NCBI RefSeq assembly: GCF_036195045.1
Contig: NZ_CP108100.1
Location: 7,812,001-7,876,000, forward strand
Direction: 5' to 3'
DNA length: 64,000 bases
Source of the DNA: Streptomyces sp. NBC_00236
GTDB lineage: Bacteria; Actinomycetota; Actinomycetes; Streptomycetales; Streptomycetaceae
Under the pieces are notes generated by a model. That model did no database searches, was not told where the DNA came from, and saw nothing but the letters and a program-made list of their open reading frames with translations. Made by a program: the position numbers and the translations under genes. This document shows positions 19,693 to 28,488 of the stretch, one piece after another. How positions within the stretch are numbered: position 1 is the first letter of the stretch; the number at the start of each line of letters is the position of its first letter.

Positions 19693-20499
19693 ATGCATGT
19701 GCTGCCCACCGCCTCCCCCCTCGCCCCGTCCGTCCCGGTACAGCGACCCGACCCCGCCGCCCCGCCGCGCTACCGGGTGTCCCTCGCCGTGGACCAGGCG
19801 GAGATACGCGCCGCCCAGCGCCTGCGCCACCAGGTCTTCTCCGCCGAGTTCGGCGCCCGGCTGGACGGACCCGAACCAGGTCTGGACAGCGATGCCTTCG
19901 ACGCGTACTGCGACCACCTCCTGGTCCGGGAGACGGAGACCGGCGAGATCGTCGCCACGTACCGGCTCCTTCCGCCCGAACGCGCCCGTATCGCCGGACG
20001 CCTCTACGCCGAGAGTGAGTTCGACCTCGCCCGGCTCGAACCGGTCCGGGACGACCTGGTCGAGGTCGGCCGCTCCTGCGTCCACCCGGCCCACCGCGAC
20101 GGCGCCGTCATCGCCCTCATCTGGGCCGGCCTGGCCCGCTACATGGAGCGCAGCGGGCACAACTGGCTGGCCGGCTGCTGCTCGATCCCGCTCTCCGACG
20201 GCGGGGCCGTGGCCGCCCGGGCCTGGGACACCGTACGGACGAAGCACCTGGCGCCCGAGGACTACTGGGTCACGCCACACCGCCTGTGGCAGCCCCCGGC
20301 CGGGCTCCCGGACGGCCCCGGAGGGCTCTCCTCGCTCCCGCCCCTGCTGCGCGGCTATCTGCGCCTGGGCGCCCGGGTCTGCGGGGCACCCGCACACGAC
20401 CCCGAGTTCAACGTCGCCGACCTGTACGTCCTGCTCTCGCTCCGCGCCACCGACCCCCGCTACCTGCGCCATTTCCTCTCGCTCGCCCCCCAGCAGTGA
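19693..20499 (+). CDS. olsB: Ornithine N-acyltransferase, OlsB-like
   Basis: 268 residues of the GNAT-fold acyltransferase family that makes lyso-ornithine lipid from ornithine and an acyl carrier. Typical segments are AQRLRHQVFSAEFGARL, VATYRLLPPE, EVGRSCVHPAHRDG and WLAGCCSIPL. The start ATG gives a length close to family members. It overlaps the next acyltransferase by four bases (GTGA); N-acyl- then O-acyltransferase is the classic olsB-olsA order. Ornithine lipids are phosphorus-free membrane lipids, so the pair may matter under phosphate limitation. Confidence 0.85.
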   Translation: MHVLPTASPLAPSVPVQRPDPAAPPRYRVSLAVDQAEIRAAQRLRHQVFSAEFGARLDGPEPGLDSDAFDAYCDHLLVRETETGEIVATYRLLPPERARIAGRLYAESEFDLARLEPVRDDLVEVGRSCVHPAHRDGAVIALIWAGLARYMERSGHNWLAGCCSIPLSDGGAVAARAWDTVRTKHLAPEDYWVTPHRLWQPPAGLPDGPGGLSSLPPLLRGYLRLGARVCGAPAHDPEFNVADLYVLLSLRATDPRYLRHFLSLAPQQ

Positions 20500-21341
20500 G
20501 CGCCTGGCTGCCCGTCTCGCCCTGCACCCCGCCCGGCTGCGCCGCCCACGACGGCTCAGCCCGGCATCCGCTCACGGCGACGGCCCTGCTCGTCGCCGGC
20601 TGCGCGCTCACCCTCATCGGCGCGCTGTGTACCCCGCTCGTCCTGCTCCTCGGCCGCGCCGCCCGGGAGCGGCTGACCCGGGGCTGGGCGTACGGGGTGG
20701 TCCGCGCCTTCGGGGTGCGCGTGCGTGTCGTCGGCCGGGTGGACGGGCACCGGGGCGGGCCGGGGGTCCTGGTCGTCGCCAACCACGTGTCCTGGCTGGA
20801 CATCCCCCTGGTCGCGGCCGTCTGCCCCGGCCGCATGCTGGCCAAGAGCGACATCAGGCACTGGCCGCTGCTCGGGCCGCTGGCCGCGCTCGGCGGTACT
20901 CTCTTCGTCGAGCGCGAACGGCTGCGGGCCCTGCCCGCGACCGTGCACGCCCTGGCGTCGGCGCTGCGGGGCGGGGCGCGCGTCGTGGTCTTCCCGGAGG
21001 GCAGCACCTGGTGCGGCCGCGGGCCCGGCGGCCGGTTCCGGCCCGCCGCCTTCCAGGCGGCGATCGACGCCGGAGCCGCCGTCCAGCCGGTCCGCATCCG
21101 CTACCTCGGCACCCCCGCGGGGCGCCGGACCCCGGCGGGAGCCGCCGCATTCGTGGGGGACGATCCGCTGGCCGCCTCCCTGTGGCGGGTGGTGCGGGCG
21201 GCCGGGCTGACCGCCGAGATCCACGTCCTGCCGTCGATCCCGGCGGGCAGCGTCAACGGCCGCCGCGCACTGGCCGGGCTGGCTCAGTCCACGGTGGCCA
21301 GCGACAGCGCGAACCTGCCTGCCGAATCGGTCCACCACTGA
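20496..21341 (+). CDS. olsA: Lyso-ornithine lipid O-acyltransferase, PlsC family
   Basis: 281 residues. An N-terminal membrane helix (TALLVAGCALTLIGALCTPLVLLL) precedes the PlsC fold with catalytic NHVSWLD, the FVERER strand and FPEGST. The family transfers acyl chains to lysolipids; coupling to olsB makes lyso-ornithine lipid the likely acceptor. The GTG start overlaps the olsB stop. The last 58 bases run antisense through the 3' end of egtD, an unusual convergent overlap; the final 15-20 residues look unconserved and may be read-through. Confidence 0.85.
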   Translation: MSAWLPVSPCTPPGCAAHDGSARHPLTATALLVAGCALTLIGALCTPLVLLLGRAARERLTRGWAYGVVRAFGVRVRVVGRVDGHRGGPGVLVVANHVSWLDIPLVAAVCPGRMLAKSDIRHWPLLGPLAALGGTLFVERERLRALPATVHALASALRGGARVVVFPEGSTWCGRGPGGRFRPAAFQAAIDAGAAVQPVRIRYLGTPAGRRTPAGAAAFVGDDPLAASLWRVVRAAGLTAEIHVLPSIPAGSVNGRRALAGLAQSTVASDSANLPAESVHH

Positions 21342-22246
21342 CTCAGCCGAAGGCCCGCGGCGGCGAGTTCATCGCGCACACCGTCCTTGCGGAACTTCGC
21401 CGACACCTCCGTCCGCACCTCCTCACCGTCCTCGAACGGCACCAGCAGATCCAGCTCCGGGATCTTCACCGTGAGTGCCCGGCGGGCCCGCAACCGCATC
21501 TCGATCCACTCCTGTTGCGGGTCCCACCGGGCCACATGCTCGAAGTCGTCCGGCGCGAAGTCCGCACCCAGCTCCCGGTCGACGACCGACAGGACGTTCC
21601 GGTTGAACGCGGCCGTCACTCCGGCCGCGTCGTCGTACGCCGCGACCAGCACCTTCTCGTCCTTCACCAGATCCGTCCCCAGCAGCAGCGTGTCGCCGGG
21701 GGACAGCATCGACCGCACCGACGACAGGAACGCCGCCCGCTCGGCGGGCAGCAGATTGCCGATGGTGCCGCCGAGGAAGGCCACCAGCCGCGGGCCCGGA
21801 GTGTCCGGCAGCGACAGCTCCGCGGTGAAGTCGGCGATCAGCGCGTGCACCGACAGCTCCGGCCGCTCCTTGAGCAGTGCGTCCGCCGCACCGCGCAGCG
21901 CGCTCTCGCTCACGTCGACCGGAACGTAACTGTGCAGGTCCGCGAGCGCGTCCAGCAGGTGCCGGGTCTTCTCCGAGGAACCCGAACCCAGCTCCACGAG
22001 CGTCCGGGCACGGGACGCGGCCGCGATCTCGGCCGCCCGGTCGATCAGGATCTCCCGCTCCGCGCGCGTCGGGTAGTACTCGGGCAGCCGGGTGATCTCC
22101 TCGAACAGTTCACTGCCGCGGGCGTCGTAGAACCACTTGGGAGGCAGCGTCTTCGGCTGCCGGGTCAGACCGTGCAGCACATCGGCGCGCAGCGCCGCGT
22201 CCGTCGCGTCCACCGGCAGGGTACGGGTCAGCAGAAAGGGACTCAC
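21284..22246 (-). CDS. egtD: L-histidine N-alpha-methyltransferase
   Basis: 320 residues. It makes hercynine by trimethylating histidine with SAM, the first step of ergothioneine synthesis. Family motifs are PKWFYDARGSELFEEITRLPEYYPTRAE, the SAM site LVELGSGSSEKTRHLLDAL, VAFLGGTIGNL and the C-terminal WWTDSAGRFALSLA. The GTG start overlaps the egtC stop (GTGA), closing a four-gene operon. Its 3' end overlaps olsA on the other strand. Confidence 0.93.
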   Translation of the reverse strand: MSPFLLTRTLPVDATDAALRADVLHGLTRQPKTLPPKWFYDARGSELFEEITRLPEYYPTRAEREILIDRAAEIAAASRARTLVELGSGSSEKTRHLLDALADLHSYVPVDVSESALRGAADALLKERPELSVHALIADFTAELSLPDTPGPRLVAFLGGTIGNLLPAERAAFLSSVRSMLSPGDTLLLGTDLVKDEKVLVAAYDDAAGVTAAFNRNVLSVVDRELGADFAPDDFEHVARWDPQQEWIEMRLRARRALTVKIPELDLLVPFEDGEEVRTEVSAKFRKDGVRDELAAAGLRLSQWWTDSAGRFALSLATVD

Positions 22247-22998
22247 TGGGTGGGCTCCTTGAGCGTGGTCAGCAGGACTTCGGCGCGGGTCGCGGTCAGC
22301 AGTGTGCGGTCGGGGGCCTCTTGCCAGCGCGGATCGTCGTCGTACGGCTCCGAGGCGACGACCGCGTGCCTGCCGGGCTCGGCCAGGTACCAGAGGGTGT
22401 CGCCCCACGCCGTCGCCACGATGCTGCGGCCGTCGGTGAGCAGCAGGTTGAGCCGGGACCCGGGCGCCGCCCCGGCCACGTCCCGCACCGTGCAGGCAAC
22501 CGCCTCCGGTAGCGCGTCGCCCGATGCCAGACGGTGCTGGATCAGGGCCCACACCAGCGCGGAGTCACAGCGGGCGGTGAGGCGGAGCAACTCGGCCGGG
22601 GGCAGTGCAGCGGCCACCGGTGCCACGGATCCGGGCCAGCCCTTCACCGCGCCGTTGTGGCTGAAGAGCACTCCGCCGCTGCGGAACGGCGCAGCCGCCG
22701 CCTCACCGTCCGGGTCCGCCTCGGTGGCGTCCCGGACCGCGGCGAGCAGGGCGCCGCTGCGCACCACCCGGGCCAGATCGGCGAACGTCTGGTCCCCCCA
22801 GACGGGCCCCTGGCGGCGGTACCGTCCCGGCTCCGGGTCCCCGTCCGCGTACCAGCCGACACCGAAACCGTCCGCGTTGACGGTCCCGTACCGCTGCCGG
22901 CGCGGTTCCCAGGACTGCCGCACCAGCGAGTGCGCCGGCTGGGTCAGCACGACGCCCAAGGGGATCGGCGGCCCCACATAGGCGATATGACGGCACAT
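22243..22998 (-). CDS. egtC: Gamma-glutamyl-hercynylcysteine sulfoxide amidohydrolase
   Basis: 251 residues, Ntn-type class II glutamine amidotransferase fold. After Met removal, Cys2 (MCRHIAYVG) is the nucleophile. NADGFGVGWY and LFSHNGAVKGW are the conserved substrate-site segments. It removes glutamate from the sulfoxide intermediate. The ATG overlaps the egtB stop (ATGA). The longer open frame upstream lies inside egtB and is not real. Confidence 0.93.
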   Translation of the reverse strand: MCRHIAYVGPPIPLGVVLTQPAHSLVRQSWEPRRQRYGTVNADGFGVGWYADGDPEPGRYRRQGPVWGDQTFADLARVVRSGALLAAVRDATEADPDGEAAAAPFRSGGVLFSHNGAVKGWPGSVAPVAAALPPAELLRLTARCDSALVWALIQHRLASGDALPEAVACTVRDVAGAAPGSRLNLLLTDGRSIVATAWGDTLWYLAEPGRHAVVASEPYDDDPRWQEAPDRTLLTATRAEVLLTTLKEPTQ

Positions 22999-24347
22999 CA
23001 CACATCCCTGGCCGTACGGAAGCCGGAGAAGATCTGACGCCGCACCGGAAGGTCCCAGTTGCGGAACGTCCCCCGGCACGCCACCGCGTCCACGGCGAAC
23101 GAGCCGCCGCGCAGCACCTTGTGCTCCGGGCCGAAGAACACCTCCGAGTACTCGCGGTACGGGAACGGTGCGAAGCCCGGGTAGGGCAGGAAGTCGCTGG
23201 ACGTCCACTCCCACACGTCGCCGATCAGCTGACCGGCGCCCGAGGGCGCGCGCCCGGCCGGGTACGCCCCCGCCGGTGCGGGACGCAGATGGCGCTGCCC
23301 GAGGTTGGCGCGCTCCGGTGTCGGGTCCTCGTCGCCCCACGGATAGCGCCGGGAGCGCCCGGAGGCGGGGTCGTGCCGGGCCGCCTTCTCCCACTCCGCC
23401 TCGGAGGGCAGTCTGCGGCCGGCCCAGCGGGCGTACGCGTCCGCTTCGTACCAGCTGACGTGCAGTACCGGCTCATCCGCCGGGACCGGTTCGGTCACCC
23501 CGAAGCGCCGGCGCAGCCACTGCCCGGCGTCCCGGTGCCAGAACAGCGGCGCCGTGAGCTCGTGTTCGCGCACCAGCTCCCATCCCGCGGGCTGCCACCA
23601 TCGCCGCTCCGTGTAGCCGCCGTCCTCGATGAAGGCCCGGTAGGCGCCGCAGGTCACCGGCGCGGTGTCGATGAAGAAGCCGGGCACCTCGCGCACGTGC
23701 GCGGGCCGTTCGTTGTCGAGCGCCCACGGCTCGTTCGACGTGCCCATGGTGAACGGGCCGCCGGGGACCAGGACTTCCGGTGCCAGGGCGGCCGCACCGG
23801 CTGCCCGCGGCGGTTCCGGGGCGGTCAGCGCGGCTGGGCCCGAGCGCAGCTGATGGGTGATCAGCATGGTCTCGTCGTGCTGCTGTTCGTGCTGGGCGAT
23901 CATCCCGAAGACGAAACCGGACCGCACCAGCGGCCGGTCGCCCAGGGGCGTCGACTCCAGTACGTCCAGGGCACGGCCGCGTACCTCCGAGGCGTACGCG
24001 CGGGCCTCGGCGGGCGCCAGCAACGGCAGGGAGGGCCGGGTGGCCCGGGGGTGCTCAAACGCGTCGTAGAGGCCGTCGATCTCCGGGCGCATGGCCTCAC
24101 GGCCGGCGACGCCGCGCAGCAGCCACAGCTCTTCCTGGTTGCCGATGTGCGCGAGGTCCCAGACGAGGGGGGACATCAAGGGGGAGTGCTGCGCGGTGAG
24201 TTCGCGGTCGTCCACGCTGTCGGTCAGGATCCCGGTCCGCTCGCGGGCGGTGAGCAGCGCGTCGAGCGCGCGCTCCCTGAGCAACTCTGGGTCGTGGACG
24301 ACCGGTTTCTGCGGGGTGTGCGGCGAAGGTGCGGGGGAGTCGGTCAT
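22998..24347 (-). CDS. egtB: Iron-dependent ergothioneine sulfoxide synthase
   Basis: 449 residues. An N-terminal DinB-like half holds the iron ligands (HIGNQEE; HEQQHDE). The C-terminal formylglycine-generating-enzyme fold follows (GGPFTMGTSNEPWALDNERPAHVREVPGFFIDTAPVT to GGSFAVD). It joins hercynine to gamma-glutamylcysteine using oxygen. The ATG at 24347 overlaps the egtA stop by four bases. Confidence 0.94.
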   Translation of the reverse strand: MTDSPAPSPHTPQKPVVHDPELLRERALDALLTARERTGILTDSVDDRELTAQHSPLMSPLVWDLAHIGNQEELWLLRGVAGREAMRPEIDGLYDAFEHPRATRPSLPLLAPAEARAYASEVRGRALDVLESTPLGDRPLVRSGFVFGMIAQHEQQHDETMLITHQLRSGPAALTAPEPPRAAGAAALAPEVLVPGGPFTMGTSNEPWALDNERPAHVREVPGFFIDTAPVTCGAYRAFIEDGGYTERRWWQPAGWELVREHELTAPLFWHRDAGQWLRRRFGVTEPVPADEPVLHVSWYEADAYARWAGRRLPSEAEWEKAARHDPASGRSRRYPWGDEDPTPERANLGQRHLRPAPAGAYPAGRAPSGAGQLIGDVWEWTSSDFLPYPGFAPFPYREYSEVFFGPEHKVLRGGSFAVDAVACRGTFRNWDLPVRRQIFSGFRTARDV

Positions 24348-25660
24348 GAGAGGGTCCCCTTCGGGTGGACCGAACCGAGGTGCCGGTCCGTGGTGAGCAG
24401 ATCCCGCAGGTCGTCGGCCGGACATCGGCCCCGTGCGACATAGCGGTCCCGGAAGTCGGCCACTGCCTCCAGTACCGTCTCCGTCGCTCCCCTGCGCGGC
24501 AGCGCCTCCAGTGCGAGGTCGAAGCAGGTGACCGCAGCGGCCCGCAGTTCCGGATCGGTCAGCCCGTCGCGGGCGGCCCCGGCCCAGAGCGGATTGCGCG
24601 GCGCGGCCAGTGGGCCCGCCGTCTCGGCCAGGGGTTTGACGGTGCGGTACACGGTCTCGGCGGCCTCCGGGTCGTCGAACAGGGCAGTGGTGACGGCGAG
24701 CGGGACGAGCCAGCCGTCGTCGCCGTGCTGCGCGTCGATCATGCGCAGCTCCAGATGCCCGCGCGGTCGTACCGGCGGGAACAGCGTGGTGATGTGGTAG
24801 TCGAGGTCGGCCCGGACCGGGCGACGCGGTTCCCCGCGGCGGATCCAGTCACGGAAGGTGAGCCCCTCGGGCACGGCCCAGGGACCCTCGTCGCCCCTGA
24901 TGCACAGCACGGGCGTGTCGAGCACATGGGCGGCCCAGGCGTCCCGGGGCGGTAGCTGCCCGGCCGGGGCCAGGGTGCGCAGCGGATCGAGGTCGGCCCA
25001 CAGCGACTGGCGCGTCGACCGCCACGGTGCCGGCTTCCCCAGCCGGAACGGCGAGTTGGCGAACGCGGCCACCAGGACCGCGCCCAGCAGATGGGACAGC
25101 TGCCAGCGCCGCCCGTATCCGAGCGGTCCCGGCTCCTCCTCTCCGGCGTCCAGACAGACCTGGACGGAAGCGGTCGTGCACATCATGGCGCGGCCCGCGG
25201 GGCCCGACCGGTCGAGCGCGATCTCCATGGCGTCGTAGCGGGGCTGGTGCAGCAGCCGGCGCGGCGGATGCCAGGGGTCGACGCCGAACCCGGCCGGAGC
25301 GAGGCCCAGCCGGTCGAGGGTGTCGCGTACGGCGACGAGATCGGCGGCCGTGTCGTTGATGCAGGCCATGAGCGAGTCGGCGGGGCGCGAGCTGAGCTCC
25401 AGCTGGCCGCCGGGTTCGAAGGTGAGCGCCGCGTTCAGGGGCAGCTCCCCGACGGCCTTCGCGGCCGCGTCGAGACGGTGGTGCGCGACAGGCACGTGGG
25501 GCCGGTCACGATCGTGGAGGAGCCATTCGAGCTCGACCCCCACGATGCGGGGCGGGCCTGTCTTGAAGCAGATGCAGCGCAGTAAATCCTCCGCCTCGCC
25601 CTCGCCGATGGGCGTGGGCTGTCCGGGCGGACCGTGTTCGCCAGGTGTGTCGGTTGACAT
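24344..25660 (-). CDS. egtA: Glutamate-cysteine ligase for ergothioneine
   Basis: 438 residues of the glutamate-cysteine ligase family 2. It supplies gamma-glutamylcysteine to EgtB. Signature parts are VGVELEWLLHD, LTFEPGGQLELSSRPA, MMCTTASVQVCLDAG, FANSPFRLG and HLELRMIDAQ. AGGAGG precedes the ATG at 25660. It is the first gene of egtABCD, in which every junction is a four-base overlap. No egtE (sulfoxide lyase) gene lies in the window; in Streptomyces that step is usually encoded elsewhere. Confidence 0.93.
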   Translation of the reverse strand: MSTDTPGEHGPPGQPTPIGEGEAEDLLRCICFKTGPPRIVGVELEWLLHDRDRPHVPVAHHRLDAAAKAVGELPLNAALTFEPGGQLELSSRPADSLMACINDTAADLVAVRDTLDRLGLAPAGFGVDPWHPPRRLLHQPRYDAMEIALDRSGPAGRAMMCTTASVQVCLDAGEEEPGPLGYGRRWQLSHLLGAVLVAAFANSPFRLGKPAPWRSTRQSLWADLDPLRTLAPAGQLPPRDAWAAHVLDTPVLCIRGDEGPWAVPEGLTFRDWIRRGEPRRPVRADLDYHITTLFPPVRPRGHLELRMIDAQHGDDGWLVPLAVTTALFDDPEAAETVYRTVKPLAETAGPLAAPRNPLWAGAARDGLTDPELRAAAVTCFDLALEALPRRGATETVLEAVADFRDRYVARGRCPADDLRDLLTTDRHLGSVHPKGTLS

Positions 25661-25807
25661 GCCGGGCCTCCTGTTCCGGTGCGACCGTCCTACCCAAACC
25701 CCTGCCGGGAGATCGCACAAGGGTGCCCCTGTGCGTCGGAAATTCACTTGCGTCCGTGCCGTGGGGTCGTTGACGATGCCCCGTATGCACCATAAGGGGG
25801 AGGGCCG

Positions 25808-26650
25808 GTGAGCGCCCGGCTGCGCGGCATCGCGCGAGAGACCGAGACCATCGTCGAGGCGGGCCACTACCGCACACCGCAGGGCCGCGAGGTCAGCATC
25901 GAGCGTGCGCTGACGGCCGCCCTGTCGGGTACCAGGCTGTACGGCCCCGAGCCGGTGCACGTCGCGGCCCTGGACGGGGACCGCACCCCGCGCATCGAGG
26001 TCACGGCGGAGAGCAGCCTCCAGGCGGCCGCCCGGCTGACCGGCGAGCAACCGGGCAAGGTCGCCGTCCTGAACTACGCCTCCGCGCGCAATCCGGGCGG
26101 CGGCTACCTCAACGGGGCGCAGGCGCAGGAGGAGGCCCTGTGCCGCGGCTCCGCCCTGTACGCGACGCTGCTGCGGGCTCCCGAGTACTACGCCCGCCAC
26201 CGGGCCGAACGCAGCGCCTTCTACACCGACCGGGTCATCCACTCACCGGGCGTGCCCGTCTTCCGGGACGACCGCGGCCGGCTGCTCGACACCCCGTACA
26301 CGGCGGGATTCCTCACCTCTCCCGCGCCCAACGCCGGCGTGATCCGCCGCACGGCCCCCGAGTCCGCGCACCGCATCCCCGCCGCTCTCGCCTCGCGCGC
26401 CGAGAGGGTGCTGGAGGTCGCGGCGGTACGGGGCTACCGCAGGCTGGTGCTGGGCGCCTGGGGATGCGGTGTCTTCCAGAACGACCCCGCAGAGGTGGCG
26501 GGGGCCTTCGGCGCCCTGCTCACCGGCGACGGCCGCTTCGCGGGCCACTTCGAGCAGATCGTCTTCGGCATCCTGGAACGCAGCGCCGATTCGCCCACCA
26601 GGGCCGCCTTCGACCGTGCGTTCGCCGCCGAGGGGCAACCCTCAGGCTGA
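25808..26650 (+). CDS. TIGR02452-type macro-domain / microbial PARG-like hydrolase
   Basis: 280 residues. The core carries NPGGGYLNGAQAQEEALCR, with GGG at 97-99 and QEE at 107-109. This is the GGG-X6-8-QEE signature of poly(ADP-ribose) glycohydrolases and the catalytic loop of microbial PARG-like proteins. Further motifs are NYASARNPGG and LVLGAWGCGVFQNDPAEVA. The likely reaction is release of ADP-ribose from proteins or nucleic acid; substrate not established. A GTG start follows AAGGGGGAGGGCC. It is divergent from egtA. Confidence 0.85.
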   Translation: MSARLRGIARETETIVEAGHYRTPQGREVSIERALTAALSGTRLYGPEPVHVAALDGDRTPRIEVTAESSLQAAARLTGEQPGKVAVLNYASARNPGGGYLNGAQAQEEALCRGSALYATLLRAPEYYARHRAERSAFYTDRVIHSPGVPVFRDDRGRLLDTPYTAGFLTSPAPNAGVIRRTAPESAHRIPAALASRAERVLEVAAVRGYRRLVLGAWGCGVFQNDPAEVAGAFGALLTGDGRFAGHFEQIVFGILERSADSPTRAAFDRAFAAEGQPSG

Positions 26651-26762
26651 CGTTGAGCCATAGGGTTCGACGCCAGCGCGCTCGTCGCGGCTGGACCGTT
26701 CGGGTCGGCGCGCCCGCCGCGGCCGCGCGGACCGGCCACGGCCGTGACGGACGCGGACGTGC

Positions 26763-27230
26763 TCAGCGCCAGCCGTAGCGTTCCCGCATCCGCTCGACGA
26801 CCAGGTCGAACCTGTCCCGGTCCAGCGCGCACGCCTCACGCCGCATGCCGTCCTCGTGCACCCGCAGCACCCGGTCCAGGTCGACCCACGACGGACGGCC
26901 CGAGCTGTCCCAGGGGCCCGCTCCCAGTCCCACCCATTCCCGGTCCTGGTCGTGCTGCTTGCTGGACAGCTGTACAGCGAGCAGTGTCCCCGCCGCCTCA
27001 CGGGCGACCACGAGAACCGGACGGTCCTTGCCGCGCCCGTCGTTCTCCTCGAACGGCACCCAGGTCCAGACGATCTCGCCGGGATCGGGGTCGCCGTCGC
27101 GGTCGGGGGCGTACGAGGTGCGGACCGGACCCACGTCATGCGGGTCGGCCTGGGAGGTGGCGGTGGGGCCGGCCCGGCCGGGGAAGGAGGCCGTGCTGTC
27201 ATTGCTGTCGCTGCGGTGCTGGATGGTCAT
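26763..27230 (-). CDS. PemK/MazF-like protein without adjacent antitoxin
   Basis: 155 residues. A hydrophilic, variable N-terminus (1-45) precedes a MazF/PemK-like barrel: GEIVWTWVPFEENDGRGKDRPVLVVAREAAGTLLAVQLSSKQ. GEIVW and the KDRPVLVV strand are the typical RNase-toxin signatures. The C-terminal half (WVDLDRVLRVHEDGMRREACALDRDRFDLVVERMRERYGW) is the usual extension of the Streptomyces group. No antitoxin gene flanks it, so it may not be a classical toxin. The start at 27230 gives the family-like length; further upstream the frame is open but has no similarity. Confidence 0.7.
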   Translation of the reverse strand: MTIQHRSDSNDSTASFPGRAGPTATSQADPHDVGPVRTSYAPDRDGDPDPGEIVWTWVPFEENDGRGKDRPVLVVAREAAGTLLAVQLSSKQHDQDREWVGLGAGPWDSSGRPSWVDLDRVLRVHEDGMRREACALDRDRFDLVVERMRERYGWR

Positions 27231-27408
27231 CGCAACACCGTAGGACCTGTACGGCCCCTCGCGTGGAGCGGGTCCGCCGTACGGGCCGCGGACCATCACC
27301 CGTACCCCCTTGGTTCCGGCGCGGTCCGGACCTCGGCCTGAGGCTGAGACCCGGTCAGGGCCCCGGCGCGTTCCCGTGCCGAACGGGTCTGGAAGACTGC
27401 CCGACGCC

Positions 27409-28431
27409 ATGAGTCAGTTAACCGAGCAGCCCGCCGAAGGCCCCGTCCCGACCAGCGCCGACGTGGCGCGGCTGGCGGGCGTCTCGCGGGCCACCGTGTC
27501 GTACGTGCTGAACAACAACACGGCCGTGAGGATCAGCGATCCGACCCGCCGCCGGGTGCGGGAGGCCGCCACCGAACTCGGCTATGTACCGCACGCGGCA
27601 GCCCGGAGCCTGCGCGCCGGACACTCGCGCATGGTGCTCCTGCCGACCGCGCACCTCTCCTCCACGCCGCTGCACCACCGCTTCCTGCACGGGCTGGAAT
27701 CGGGCCTGCGACGCCTCGACTACACCGTCGTCCAGTACGGCTCCATCGGCCTCGACCCGGACGACGCCGCCCGCGCCTGGGCCGAGCTGCGGCCCGTGGC
27801 CGTCATCGCGCCCGGTTCGGTCCCCCTCACTCCGCAGGGCATCGCCGTACTCCGTCGCTCCGGCGCGAAAGCGGTGATCACCCTCGGACCGCAACCGGTT
27901 CCCGGCGCCCACGCGCTGATCACGGATCAGCGGGAGGTGGGCGCCAGCGCCGTCCGGCATCTGCTGGAGCGCGGCCGGCGGCGGATCGGCGTGGTGATGC
28001 CCGCGGAACCCGGTCCCGCCCTGTTCGCCGGCCCCAGACTGGCCGGTGCCCGGCGGGCCGCCGCGGCCGGCCGCGTCCGGGTCGAGGAGCTCCCGCTGCA
28101 CTACACGGAGGAGTCGGCGGCAGCCCTGGCCGCCCGCTGGAGCCCTCTCGGTCTGGACGCCGTGTTCGCGTACGACGACGCCTACGCGATGCTGCTGATG
28201 CGGGCCCTCCAGGACGCCGGGATCCAGGTGCCCGAGGACACCGCGGTGGTCGGCGCGGACGACTTGATGCTGGGAAGGCTGCTGAGGCCCAGGCTCAGCA
28301 GCGTACGGATGGAACTGGCGACGGTGCAGCCGCTGGCCGACCTCGTCGACCGGCTGGTGCAGCACCCCGGCCCGGAACCCGAACGGCACGACCTGCTGCG
28401 GGCCCGGACCGTCCACCGTGAATCCAGCTGA
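27409..28431 (+). CDS. LacI-family transcriptional regulator
   Basis: 340 residues. The N-terminal HTH (SADVARLAGVSRATVSYVLNN) with hinge helix (AARSLRAG) is followed by a periplasmic-binding-like effector domain ending in GADDLMLGRLLRPRLSSVRMEL. The effector is unknown. No sugar genes are adjacent and it is divergent from the PemK-like gene, so a target cannot be named. The ATG at 27409 gives a normal N-terminus. Confidence 0.9.
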   Translation: MSQLTEQPAEGPVPTSADVARLAGVSRATVSYVLNNNTAVRISDPTRRRVREAATELGYVPHAAARSLRAGHSRMVLLPTAHLSSTPLHHRFLHGLESGLRRLDYTVVQYGSIGLDPDDAARAWAELRPVAVIAPGSVPLTPQGIAVLRRSGAKAVITLGPQPVPGAHALITDQREVGASAVRHLLERGRRRIGVVMPAEPGPALFAGPRLAGARRAAAAGRVRVEELPLHYTEESAAALAARWSPLGLDAVFAYDDAYAMLLMRALQDAGIQVPEDTAVVGADDLMLGRLLRPRLSSVRMELATVQPLADLVDRLVQHPGPEPERHDLLRARTVHRESS

Positions 28432-28475
28432 ACCGGCCGTCAGCGCGGCAACATGCGCGGCGGACGCCCCTTGCC

Positions 28476-28481
28476 TAGCGT
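28476..28481 (+). promoter_or_regulatory. -10 element giving a probable leaderless mRNA
   Basis: TAGCGT lies seven bases before the ATG at 28489, with the same hexamer and spacing as sdhC. No ribosome site is visible. Confidence 0.4.
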
Positions 28482-28488
28482 CATGACC

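Noticed and set aside
19697..22981. 1094-residue plus-strand open frame
   Set aside because: It runs through olsB, olsA, egtD and egtC in wrong frames and gives Pro/Arg/Ser-rich sequence. Long antisense or shifted frames are expected at this GC content.
26763..27230. Complete PemK toxin-antitoxin module
   Set aside because: I looked for a small antitoxin frame on both sides and found none, so only the PemK-like protein is reported.
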